Assembly (NCBI GenBank): GCA_049977145.1
Contig: JBMFGW010000061.1
Location: forward strand, 1-23,640
DNA: 23,640 bases
Reading direction: 5' to 3'
Source of the DNA: JAMDCX01 sp049977145
GTDB lineage: Bacteria > Planctomycetota > Phycisphaerae > WQYP01
The notes under the pieces were generated by a model. That model searched no databases, was not told the DNA's origin, and saw only the letters and a list, made by a program, of their open reading frames with translations. The first letter of the stretch is position 1. Each line of letters starts with the position of its first letter. The translations under genes were made by a program, and so were the position numbers. This document shows, in pieces, positions 7,901 through 14,687 of the stretch.

Positions 7901-8405
7901 GGATAATACAGGGCAGCCCAACTTCATCCACCACTTTTTTCGCCTGTTCCAGGCTGTACGCCAGACCGCTGCGGGGACATCGTAAGCCGATGGATTCCAT
8001 AATGGATTTGAATTTGCGGCGATCTTCCCCGCGGTGAATGGCCTCGCGCGTCGCACCGATCATTTGCACGCCAAATTTTTTCAGGACGCCCGCATCTTCC
8101 AGAGCCACGGACAGATTCAAGCCGGTCTGTCCGCCTAAAGTGGGCAGCAGGGCGTCAGGGCGCTCCTTTTCAATGATCTTGGCAAGAGCCTCGACCGTCA
8201 GCGGTTCAATATACGTGCGATCCGCCATATCGGGATCCGTCATAATGGTGGCCGGATTGGAATTCACCAGTACCACTCGGTAGCCCTCTTCTTTCAAGGC
8301 CTTGCAGGCCTGGGTACCGGAATAATCAAATTCGCACCCCTGTCCAATGACAATAGGACCGGAACCTATGATAAGGATACTTTTTATGTCCGTTCTTTTG
8401 GGCAT
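4944..8405 (-). CDS. carB: Carbamoyl-phosphate synthase large subunit
   Basis: CarB makes carbamoyl phosphate from bicarbonate, ammonia (from the CarA glutaminase) and two ATP, for pyrimidine and arginine synthesis in the cytoplasm. At 1153 residues it is about 80 longer than the E. coli enzyme. Two ATP-grasp halves are clear: GSGPIVIGQGCEFDYSG near 15-30 and GGGPNRIGQGIEFDYCC near 631-647, each followed by its ATP-binding domain (first half: GEIQIDQSLIGWKEYELEVMRD, VEMNPRVSRSSAL). The C-terminal MGS-like regulatory domain (about 1025-1140, with STAGTCAVLNDAGV and NTPTHKGPATDEG) is present, so allosteric control is likely. The extra length sits mainly in the middle oligomerisation region, about 405-470 with smaller additions near 515-545 and 603-620. 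ATG 8405 is followed by the canonical start MPKRTDIKSILIIGSGP. carA is not in the window. The stop is TAG. Confidence 0.97.
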   Translation of the reverse strand: MPKRTDIKSILIIGSGPIVIGQGCEFDYSGTQACKALKEEGYRVVLVNSNPATIMTDPDMADRTYIEPLTVEALAKIIEKERPDALLPTLGGQTGLNLSVALEDAGVLKKFGVQMIGATREAIHRGEDRRKFKSIMESIGLRCPRSGLAYSLEQAKKVVDEVGLPCIIRASFTLGGTGSGVAWNMEEFETLAQRGIDASMIGEIQIDQSLIGWKEYELEVMRDRADNVVIVCSIENVDPMGVHTGDSITVAPAQTLTDKEYQRMRDGAIAVIRAIGVETGGSNIQFAVNPVNGDLVVVEMNPRVSRSSALASKATGFPIARIAAKLAVGYTLDELPNDITRRTAACFEPSIDYVVVKIPRWTFEKFPDADETLTTQMKSVGEAMSIGRTFKEALQKGIRSMEVKRFGLGLDRIDKWWRWQALELDTQPTATPSSLGDRGAFVTRAAVMEQAAQTWPIPKDRLIRKLSIPSQGRPYYIRYAFKMGYTIQQLQELTRIDPWFLSQMKELVDFEERLFQMRPYAAALAAGKLSAADRSQVATLLRQAKEMGYSDVQLGTIWSLQPAEIRTIRKRLSVEPVYKLVDTCAAEFEAATPYYYSTYESPITRLENGRSRQQVDDEVRITERRKIIILGGGPNRIGQGIEFDYCCVQAAFACRELGLESVMINSNPETVSTDYDTSDLLFFEPLTHEDVLNIVERLNGRPLGRPGGLVQGVIVQFGGQTPLNLARGLKDAGVPIIGTAVESIEAAEDRDKFNHLIRTLGLKQPEGGIARSAEQARKVAAEIGYPVLMRPSFVLGGRAMEIVSNETQLDYYIRHAVEVAEDHPILIDRFLDAATEVDVDALGDGTDYLVIGVMEHIEEAGIHSGDSACSLPPFSLPPEIVARIHAHTMALAKALSVRGLMNVQFAIKDDEVYVLEVNPRASRTVPFVSKATGVAWAKIAAKVMCGQTLSELGVRKEIIPRKHVAVKESVFPFNKFPGVDVILGPEMRSTGEVMGIDSNFPVAYAKSQMAAGGSLPTSGTVYISVRDADKQAIIESARKIARLGFEFISTAGTCAVLNDAGVPCRRINKIQEGRPNIIDAIKNQQVQLLINTPTHKGPATDEGRIRAAAVLHRIPIITTVTGAEAAADAIISLKKGDWTVKPIQEYYAEMNDI

Positions 8406-8457
8406 GGCTTAAAAACCTTTTACACCGCCGTCGGAGAATAACTTGTAAATTTGTATC

Positions 8458-8473
8458 AGAAATCGCGATTTCT
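8458..8473. promoter_or_regulatory. Perfect 16-bp palindrome between carB and rplU
   Basis: AGAAATCGCGATTTCT is a perfect palindrome, centred about 60 bases upstream of the carB ATG in the divergent carB/rplU region. Its length and symmetry fit a dimeric repressor site. The position fits the carB promoter better than rplU, whose start is 274 bases away. A TTTCAA-17-TACAAA pair on the minus strand would place the palindrome in the spacer, but those boxes are weak. Confidence 0.5.
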
Positions 8474-8646
8474 TGAAAGCGCCGGACCGAAACAATTCCC
8501 GCGGCGGCCATATTATCTGCAGGAACACCACAACGGGCGCCATAAATGCCGGCGCCAAGATAATGGTTCGTCCTGAAAACTCGTGCCGGGGTAGCCAGCC
8601 CGGATTTATCGCTGCGCGCCGCGTTTATAAATTCTTTCACGGTAGC

Positions 8647-8675
8647 TTGATTTATCCGCAAACCTACCGCATACT
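8647..8675 (+). promoter_or_regulatory. Possible rplU promoter
   Basis: TTGATT (8647-8652), 17 bases, then CATACT (8670-8675): 4 of 6 matches at each box. The position, about 70 bases before the rplU start, is reasonable. The rest of the 8406-8746 gap, apart from the palindrome and the hairpin listed separately, shows nothing I can name. Confidence 0.3.
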
Positions 8676-8695
8676 GATGAACTTTCATCTGATAG

Positions 8696-8709
8696 CCGGG
8701 GTTGCCCGG
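8696..8709 (+). other. GC hairpin in rplU leader
   Basis: CCGGG, loop GTTG, CCCGG: a five-pair all-GC stem 37 bases before the rplU ATG. There is no T-run. L21 genes in other phyla have structured autoregulatory leaders, so this could be a small equivalent, but the evidence is only the stem. Confidence 0.3.
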
Positions 8710-8746
8710 TGCGGGTGGAATTTGTGTTGAATCAGGGGGCCTTTAT

Positions 8747-9064
8747 ATGGCTTACGCAATCGTTGAAGACAGTGGCACGCAATTCAAAGTTGAACCCGGA
8801 GATCGGTTGGAAATCGATTTGCGTCCATTGGCCGAGGGCGCCACAACCCTTACGTTTGACAAGGTTCTGCTGGTTTCCAATGATTCCGGCGTGAAAATTG
8901 GCCAGCCGGTGGTTGCGGGGGCCACAGTTTCCGCCAAAATCATCGGTGAAATGAAAGCTGATAAAATTTACGTTGAGCGCCATACCCGCCGCAAAGGCTT
9001 CCACCGTCGCGTCGGCCATCGTCAACATTACATCGGCATTCAGATTGAATCCATCAACGATTGA
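8747..9064 (+). CDS. rplU: 50S ribosomal protein L21
   Basis: L21 binds 23S rRNA in the large ribosomal subunit. At 105 residues it has the usual length. MAYAIVEDSGTQFKVEPGDRL is the expected start, and the C-terminal rRNA-binding signature FHRRVGHRQHYIGIQI is complete. ATG 8747 has AGGGGG at 8734-8739, a good ribosome site; longer in-frame starts from 8702 would add residues unlike the family. The usual partner rpmA (L27) does not follow: the next 224 bases (9065-9288) carry no gene that I accept, and then purB begins. Confidence 0.96.
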   Translation: MAYAIVEDSGTQFKVEPGDRLEIDLRPLAEGATTLTFDKVLLVSNDSGVKIGQPVVAGATVSAKIIGEMKADKIYVERHTRRKGFHRRVGHRQHYIGIQIESIND

Positions 9065-9288
9065 TACCGGCCTCAAGATTGCAATTAATCCAACAGCGCT
9101 GGTGGTCACTATTGCCACACAATCCTCTTGGTCAGCAGCACCAAATTTCCACTTATGGCATCTTGTGTTACCATTCCGGTACTGAACATTCCCGTGGACG
9201 GCTCGGACAGGTTGTTCCTGCCCTACCGCCGCGTGGGCGTAAGTTATGGTCGCCGCCCTCCGCGGCACCGTGAGTCTCTGGAGAAATA

Positions 9289-10728
9289 ATGGAAATGCCT
9301 TCCGAAATGCTCGTGTATCAAAACCCACTGGTGGCGCGGAATGCCTCAGCGGAAATGCTGGAGGTATTTTCACCGCAGCGGAAATTTTCCACCTGGCGCA
9401 AAATCTGGCTGGCGCTGGCGGAGGCCCAGCAGCAATTGGGGCTAGCGATCACGCAAGAACAGATCGCACAGATGAAAGCCCATGTGAATGACATTGATTT
9501 TGCGGAGGCCGCCCGGCAGGAGAAAAAACTGCGGCATGACGTCATGGCCCATCTGCATACCTTCGCCCAGGCCGCGCCCGCGGCGAAGTCCATTTTACAC
9601 CTTGGCGCGACATCCATGGATATTGTGGACAACGCCGATGTGCTGCTGCTGCGGGACGCGCTGGATATTATTGCCCGCAAATTGGCCATTGTGATTGACA
9701 ACCTTGCGGGTTTTGCGACGCGGTGGCGGGATTTGCCCGTGCTGGCCTATACGCACCTACAACCAGCACAACCCACGACACTGGGAAAGCGCGCGGCGTT
9801 GTGGTGCTATGATTTGGTATTGTGCCTGGCGGAAATTGAATTACGCCAGCAAACCTTAATGTTCCGTGGAATTAAAGGTACTACCGGCACCCAGGCCTCG
9901 TTTCTGGAACTTTTCGACGGTGATCACGAAAAGGTAAAACAACTGGAATTTATCGTGGTGGAAAAGCTGGGGTTCAAACGTGTGCACCCGGTTTCCGGAC
10001 AAACTTATTCCCGCATCATTGATGTGCAGATAGTCTCCGCGCTGGCCGCCATGGGCGCGGCCGCCCACAAATTTGCGCAGGATATCCGGCTGTTGGCCGC
10101 GTTCAAGGAGGTGGAAGAGCCGTTTGAAGATGAACAGGTCGGATCCACCGCGATGGCGTATAAGCGAAATCCGGTGCTCTGTGAGCGTCTGACGGGTCTG
10201 GCCCGTTGGCTTATGGGCATTGTCCAGCAGCCACTTTTTACCGCAGCGGAGCAGATGTTTGAACGCACGCTTGACGACTCCTCCAACAAACGTCTGTCCA
10301 TCCCCGAGGCCTTTTTAAGTGCCGACGCAATATTAGACCTGCTGGTGCATGTATCACGTGGATTGGTCGTAAACGAAAATGTTATTGCCCAACGGCTTAT
10401 GGCGGAGTTACCGTTTATGACCACCGAAAACATTCTGATGGATGCGGTCAAGGCCGGCGGTGACCGGCAGGATTTACATGAACGGATTCGCCGCCACTCC
10501 ATGGCGGCGGCGGCGGAAGTTAAACAGCATGGTCGGCCCAATGATCTTATGGCCCGGTTGAAAACCGATCCCGCGTTTAAAGCGGTGGATATGGAGGGAA
10601 TTATGGAACCACGAAAATACATTGGCAGATCGGCACAACAAGTGGAGGAGTTTGTCCGCCAGATTGTTGAACCTATTCGCGAGCGCTATCAGGGCCGGCT
10701 GCGCCATGATGTGGTCATGAAGGTTTAA
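9289..10728 (+). CDS. purB: Adenylosuccinate lyase
   Basis: PurB splits fumarate from SAICAR and from adenylosuccinate, two steps of purine synthesis. This 479-residue member of the fumarase/aspartase superfamily has the three family regions: HLGATSMDIVDNAD near 104-117 with the preceding RHDVMAH, the general-acid histidine in THLQPAQPTTLGKR near 155-168, and the mobile signature loop GSTAMAYKRNP at 285-295. In that loop the common second serine of GSSAM is threonine, and the next alanine-proline is alanine-alanine; the first serine (286) is kept. The size and the YKRNP form point to the class that includes animal ADSL rather than the E. coli type. Start ATG 9289 follows GGAG at 9280-9283. 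The next gene begins two bases after the stop, so they form an operon. Confidence 0.95.
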   Translation: MEMPSEMLVYQNPLVARNASAEMLEVFSPQRKFSTWRKIWLALAEAQQQLGLAITQEQIAQMKAHVNDIDFAEAARQEKKLRHDVMAHLHTFAQAAPAAKSILHLGATSMDIVDNADVLLLRDALDIIARKLAIVIDNLAGFATRWRDLPVLAYTHLQPAQPTTLGKRAALWCYDLVLCLAEIELRQQTLMFRGIKGTTGTQASFLELFDGDHEKVKQLEFIVVEKLGFKRVHPVSGQTYSRIIDVQIVSALAAMGAAAHKFAQDIRLLAAFKEVEEPFEDEQVGSTAMAYKRNPVLCERLTGLARWLMGIVQQPLFTAAEQMFERTLDDSSNKRLSIPEAFLSADAILDLLVHVSRGLVVNENVIAQRLMAELPFMTTENILMDAVKAGGDRQDLHERIRRHSMAAAAEVKQHGRPNDLMARLKTDPAFKAVDMEGIMEPRKYIGRSAQQVEEFVRQIVEPIRERYQGRLRHDVVMKV

Positions 10729-10730
10729 CC

Positions 10731-11660
10731 ATGCCTATGGCATACGCAGTGGATACGAACAATCCGGCACGGATTTCCCGTATGGCGCGGGAAGGAACCG
10801 CAATTAAATTCTGTTTGCCGGTGGGCCACGCAGGCCACCAGTTGCTGGAGAGCGAATCCGTCATCATTCCCATGCGCAATTTTCATGGCGATCAGTGGTT
10901 TACATTATGCTTGTCATCACAGGTCGGATGCCGCATGGGTTGCGCCTTCTGCCAAACTGGAATGATCGGCCTGCTGGCCAACTTGTCAACGCAACAGATT
11001 TTGCAACAATTGCAAACCGCGCGGGAATTGTTGCGCACCGCCACGACAGAATCATCACCCACGGGCGGCATCCGCAATGTGGTATTTATGGGCATGGGCG
11101 AACCGCTGGATAATTTTGCAGCGGTGACGGATGCGATCCGTGTGCTCTCCGCGCCGGAAGAATTTAATATTCCGCTTTCCCACATTACCGTGTCCACAGT
11201 TGGGCGGGTAGATGGCATTCGCAAATTAGCACAATTGAATTGGCCTTCTTTACGACTGGCGGTGTCGCTCACCGCGGCCACGGATGATTTGCGCGGCCGA
11301 CTTATGCCTATTAGTCGCGCCGTGCCTCTGGAGAAACTGCGGCAAGCGCTGCTGGACTATCCACGCACGCGGCGCACACGATTTTTGATTGAATATGTGA
11401 TGCTTCAAGGCATCAATGATTCGCCGGCGGACGCGGAAGCGCTGGCGCACTGGTGTCGGCCCTTGCCGGTGACGGTTAATCTCATTGCCTACAATCCGCA
11501 AAATCCGGCGCGTTTTACAGCCAGTAGTGCGGAAACAATTGTCACTTTTCTAAAGCATCTGCGAGCCTTGGGCATTCTGGCCAAACGACGTACCACCGTG
11601 GGGCAAAATCTGATGGCGGCCTGCGGCCAGTTGGGTAACGCGGAATTACAGCGGACGTAG
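10731..11660 (+). CDS. RlmN/Cfr-family radical SAM 23S rRNA methyltransferase, short form
   Basis: Members methylate adenine 2503 of 23S rRNA (RlmN at C2, also tRNA; Cfr at C8) by radical SAM chemistry. The iron-sulfur motif CRMGCAFC gives Cys67, 71 and 74. GMGEPLDN is at 121-128, followed by SLTAATDDLRGRLMPI, EYVMLQGINDS and RRTTVGQNLMAACGQL. The two mechanistic cysteines are kept: Cys60 (seven before the cluster, like E. coli Cys118) and Cys298 (like Cys355). The protein has only 309 residues; the N-terminal accessory domain of about 50-70 residues typical of RlmN is missing, and only about 60 residues precede the cluster. ATG 10731 is two bases after the purB stop, with AAGG at 10720-10723. 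I cannot separate RlmN from Cfr-like activity, so no symbol is given. Confidence 0.88.
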   Translation: MPMAYAVDTNNPARISRMAREGTAIKFCLPVGHAGHQLLESESVIIPMRNFHGDQWFTLCLSSQVGCRMGCAFCQTGMIGLLANLSTQQILQQLQTARELLRTATTESSPTGGIRNVVFMGMGEPLDNFAAVTDAIRVLSAPEEFNIPLSHITVSTVGRVDGIRKLAQLNWPSLRLAVSLTAATDDLRGRLMPISRAVPLEKLRQALLDYPRTRRTRFLIEYVMLQGINDSPADAEALAHWCRPLPVTVNLIAYNPQNPARFTASSAETIVTFLKHLRALGILAKRRTTVGQNLMAACGQLGNAELQRT

Positions 11661-11856
11661 GTTGGTGCTCCGATAATCGTGCGTGGCGGTGTAACGGCGG
11701 CGACAGCGGGCATTCCAGAACATTGACATGATAAGGCGGCGGCGTGGGGCCTCCTGGCGGGGGTGGGCGGTCGTCAAGGAGACAGCGTCGAGTTATCACC
11801 ACGGCATGCGGGAAGCATTTTTCGCATTGCTGGGAACGGTTACGTGATCCGGAAAC

Positions 11857-12513
11857 TCAAGGCCCCGCGATTTTTATGACACGCTGATCCGTGAATAGGT
11901 GTCCGGTTAACGCATCCTTGAACGTTACATGAAAAGTGATAGCGTGATTCACCGGTGTTTTTTTCCATGGGCAGTTAAAGCAAAATTCATTAAGGCCGAA
12001 ATTACCATACCATAATTTTTTGACCTGGCGCGGTGTAAAGACCCAGCGGCCAAGCCGTAAAGACCCCGGTGCCGCGCCCAGGTCAAAAGCTTCAATGGTG
12101 AAGGTGCCGGTGGCCGGCAAAACCAGATTTCCCGGCATCAGCGTGCGTACAAAGACGCGGAACCCATTGTACTTTTTTGCTCCATGCAGGTGGGCAACGG
12201 CGGTGTCGGAGGTAATGCGAATTGCACTGACGGTGAAAAGAGCAGCCAGCCGGTGCGGCGACAACGTGGCGATACGCGGAGTCTTGGCGGCCAGTTGGGC
12301 CTGCAAATCGGCAAGAGCGGCCTTTTGCCGCCGGAGGCGAGTCCGCAATGCGGTATTCTGGTTTTGTAACGCCACATTCCGCTGATAAAGCGGCGCGTTG
12401 TGCCGATAATTAGCACAACCACCAACCCCAACGGTCAACACCAACGCGCCCAGCAGCGTCAGAATCGTCAGCACCGGCGAGGGCATTGAACGATGGATGA
12501 AATAATGTGTCAT
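11857..12513 (-). CDS. Putative lipoprotein with coiled coil
   Basis: I do not know the family of this 218-residue protein. From ATG 12513, 16 bases after the clpP stop, it has a hydrophobic signal segment and a lipobox-like VGGC, so Cys33 (or Cys24 if translation starts at the internal ATG 12486) would be lipid-modified. A helical stretch rich in Gln, Leu and Arg (LYQRNVALQNQNTALRTRL and the residues after it, about 38-75) looks like a short coiled coil. The rest looks like a beta-rich globular domain. A longer in-frame reading to 12729 would lie on top of clpP in another frame and is rejected. It probably sits on the periplasmic side of a membrane. It is convergent with the rlmN-like gene and cotranscribed with clpP. 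Confidence 0.7.
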   Translation of the reverse strand: MTHYFIHRSMPSPVLTILTLLGALVLTVGVGGCANYRHNAPLYQRNVALQNQNTALRTRLRRQKAALADLQAQLAAKTPRIATLSPHRLAALFTVSAIRITSDTAVAHLHGAKKYNGFRVFVRTLMPGNLVLPATGTFTIEAFDLGAAPGSLRLGRWVFTPRQVKKLWYGNFGLNEFCFNCPWKKTPVNHAITFHVTFKDALTGHLFTDQRVIKIAGP

Positions 12514-12529
12514 CAGCCACCCCGCATAA

Positions 12530-13249
12530 TTATTGATCCGGTGCTTCAGTTTCACCACCAGGTGGAGCCATATCGCTGCCGCGGCCCGGCGCCGATGGTT
12601 CCAAGCGACCAAGTTTTTTGTCAACGACACCATAGGCAATGGCTTCATCAGCCTCGAGCCAAAGGTTGCGATCACAATCCTTATGAATTTTCTCAACGGT
12701 CTGCCCGGTATGGGTGGCAAGAATTTCAAACATTCTTTGCCGCAGGCGAATCATTTCTTTGGCTTCAATGGCCAAATCCGTGGCGGTACCCTGCATCACG
12801 CCGCCGATGAGAGGCTGGTGAATCATTACCCGGCTGTTGGGCAGCGCATAGCGCTTACCTTTTTTCCCGGCGGCCAGCAGCCAAGCCCCCATGCTGGCGG
12901 CCAATCCAACGCAAGTGGTGGCCACATCACAGCGTAAAAACTGGATGGTGTCATAAATCGCCAGCCCGGCGGTGACGGAACCGCCGGGACTGTTGATGTA
13001 AAAATTGATATCCGTTTTGGAATCTTCATTCGATAAAAACAGCAATTGCGCAATGATCAGATTGGCAATGTCATCGTCAATAGTACCGGCCAGGAAAACG
13101 ATGCGGTCACGCAACAGCCGTGAAAAAATATCGTAAGAACGTTCACCGCGTCCGCTTTTTTCAACCACAATTGGAACCAGCGAGTTGGCGGACGGCCCGT
13201 CCGGCAGGCCTTGCCGCAACACTCCAGCCGGATCATCACAATAATTCAT
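12530..13249 (-). CDS. clpP: ATP-dependent Clp protease proteolytic subunit
   Basis: ClpP forms the tetradecameric peptidase barrel fed by ClpX or ClpA-type ATPases. The ClpP fold is clear: INSPGGSVTAGLAIYDTIQF near 85-104, the serine in GLAASMGAWLL (Ser119), and the histidine in MIHQPL (His144, 25 residues on, as in E. coli). The third triad position aligns with Asn195 in DCDRN, where E. coli has DTERD and B. subtilis DTDRD (last D is catalytic). Asn at this place is known in Listeria ClpP1. At 239 residues it is longer than usual, with about 25 extra residues at each end, the C-terminal ones Pro/Gly/Glu-rich. ATG 13249 has AAGGAG eight bases upstream. The adjacent lipoprotein gene follows 16 bases later. 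Confidence 0.93.
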   Translation of the reverse strand: MNYCDDPAGVLRQGLPDGPSANSLVPIVVEKSGRGERSYDIFSRLLRDRIVFLAGTIDDDIANLIIAQLLFLSNEDSKTDINFYINSPGGSVTAGLAIYDTIQFLRCDVATTCVGLAASMGAWLLAAGKKGKRYALPNSRVMIHQPLIGGVMQGTATDLAIEAKEMIRLRQRMFEILATHTGQTVEKIHKDCDRNLWLEADEAIAYGVVDKKLGRLEPSAPGRGSDMAPPGGETEAPDQ

Positions 13250-13330
13250 TTAATACGCTCCTTCTTGCGTTCCATATACATCCTTAGCGTAGCCGGTCGG
13301 ACAATTCATGGCAACCCACAGCAACTTGGG

Positions 13331-13336
13331 TATAAT
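13331..13336 (+). promoter_or_regulatory. Likely -10 box of phoU
   Basis: A perfect TATAAT lies 44 bases before the chosen GTG start of phoU, in the divergent clpP/phoU gap, followed by a second AT-rich box (about 13340-13348). No good -35 is seen at 16-18 bases. No Pho-box-like direct repeat was noticed. Confidence 0.35.
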
Positions 13337-13379
13337 TCAGATAATATATCTGTGTGCCCGTTATAGCTGGAGCAAGACC

Positions 13380-14030
13380 GTGTCCATTCAGTTTGTTGAA
13401 GCCCTGGAACTTTTGCACCACCGGTGCGTGGATATGGCGGCTTTGGTGCAGGGGGCAGTGGAACAGGCGACGCAGGCGGTTATCCATTGCCGCCCGGATA
13501 TCGCCCAGGGAGTGCGTGATAATGAAGAGCAAATCGACGCGGAGGAAGTGAAAATTGAACGGGCGGCCATTAATATGCTCTCGGAGCATCAGCCCACCGC
13601 GTCGGATATTCGCACAGTTTTTGCTATTGTGAAAATCAACAGCGATCTGGAGCGTATCGGCGACTGCGCCTACAACATTGCGCAGATGGCGCCATCATTT
13701 TCCGCAAACGCCGCCGCAATTCCCCATGAGTTGAAGACCATGGCCGAATCCACACTCAAACAAGTTGACGATACCACCAAATGCCTCGGCCTAAGCGATT
13801 CCGCGCTGGCGGCGGCAGTCTGCCGGGGTGATGATGTCATCGACGCGTTGTATCATCAAATTTATCAGGATATGCAGGCTGGAATGGTGGCGGACACCCA
13901 AAATATTCCCGGTGATCTGGCGATGATTATGATCGCCAAAAACTTTGAACGCATTGCCGATCATTGCACCAACATCGCCGAAGAAGTGGTATTTCTGGTG
14001 CGCGGCCAGATCATTCGCCACGAACATTAA
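13380..14030 (+). CDS. phoU: PhoU family phosphate regulator
   Basis: PhoU links the Pst phosphate transporter to the PhoR/PhoB two-component system and dampens both. This 216-residue protein has the two tandem three-helix PhoU domains; the metal-binding repeats are visible as NSDLERIGDCAYNIA in the first and AKNFERIADHCTNIAEEV in the second (E/D-x-x-x-D type). The chosen start is GTG 13380, because GGAG stands at 13369-13372; the ATG at 13308 would put the strong TATAAT inside the gene and adds residues unlike PhoU. Neither pst nor phoR/phoB genes are in the window. The 3' end overlaps the convergent fur-family gene by 20 bases. Confidence 0.9.
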   Translation: MSIQFVEALELLHHRCVDMAALVQGAVEQATQAVIHCRPDIAQGVRDNEEQIDAEEVKIERAAINMLSEHQPTASDIRTVFAIVKINSDLERIGDCAYNIAQMAPSFSANAAAIPHELKTMAESTLKQVDDTTKCLGLSDSALAAAVCRGDDVIDALYHQIYQDMQAGMVADTQNIPGDLAMIMIAKNFERIADHCTNIAEEVVFLVRGQIIRHEH

Positions 14031-14457
14031 CAGGGGTGTCGGCGCGCTGACCGAGTATCTGAAACCGGTGGGCCACGGAAGTAAAGCCCATTTCTCTCGC
14101 AATACGATCCCGTAACGCCACAATTTCCGGGCTGGAAAAAGGAATGATTTTCCCGGTCTGTACATCGACCAGATGATCATGTCCGCGCTGTGTTCCCACA
14201 AAATCATAATAACTCTGTTTTCCGGTTCCAAAAAAAATCTGGTTAATGAGCAGACATTCAACCAGATGTTTCAGGGTGCGGTAAACAGTGGCTTTGCTGA
14301 CCCGATGTTGCTGCCCGCGCAGCGCCAGCAGCAATTCCTCGGCCTCAAATGGACGGTCAAAACTCTCAATAACCTCCAGTACCACGCGCCGTTCCTCCGT
14401 GTACTTAAATCCGTGGTTATGCAGAAACGCTTTGAAGATGTCCTGTGCCGACTCCAT
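14011..14457 (-). CDS. Fur-family metal-dependent regulator
   Basis: Fur-family repressors sense a metal ion (Fe, Zn, Mn) or peroxide and bind operators as dimers. The 148-residue protein has the winged-helix part (FKYTEERRVVLEVIESF, FEAEELLLALRGQ, VSKATVYRTLKHL at about 53-65) and the regulatory metal site region GHDHLVDVQTGKIIPF at 92-106 with His93, Asp94, His95 and His130. The structural zinc CxxC pairs common in Fur, Zur and PerR are absent; only one cysteine (Cys68) is found. Start ATG 14457 is chosen because the family begins here; a longer frame to 14562 adds residues unlike it. The ribosome site AAGGA is 11 bases away, rather far. Which metal it senses cannot be told. It overlaps phoU tail to tail. 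Confidence 0.88.
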   Translation of the reverse strand: MESAQDIFKAFLHNHGFKYTEERRVVLEVIESFDRPFEAEELLLALRGQQHRVSKATVYRTLKHLVECLLINQIFFGTGKQSYYDFVGTQRGHDHLVDVQTGKIIPFSSPEIVALRDRIAREMGFTSVAHRFQILGQRADTPVNVRGE

Positions 14458-14687
14458 TAATACAATTATCCTTCCACCGCGAATAAACGGCAAACAGCGC
14501 CGTAGCCCACCGAACCGATACAACCTTACCCGACTTGATGAACGCCCCGCAAAATATAGCACAGGGCTTGTTAGCGCGGCGGCGGGAACGTGTCCGCATT
14601 ACCATCGGGTCCGGAAGACGGTACCAGATTATCATCACGGTGCGCGGGGAGTCATTTTTCGTGCCGCCGCAGGCGATCCATGGTTAT

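Noticed and set aside
8406..8746. tRNA gene or riboswitch in the carB/rplU gap
   Set aside because: No cloverleaf with a T-arm signature, and no riboswitch core that I can recognise.
11691..11843. Second MITE between the rlmN-like gene and the lipoprotein gene
   Set aside because: GTAACGG and GAACGGTTAC are only loose matches to the ends and no target duplication is present.
12514..12729. Longer start of the lipoprotein gene
   Set aside because: It would overlap clpP in another frame and would put about 70 unrelated residues before the signal sequence.
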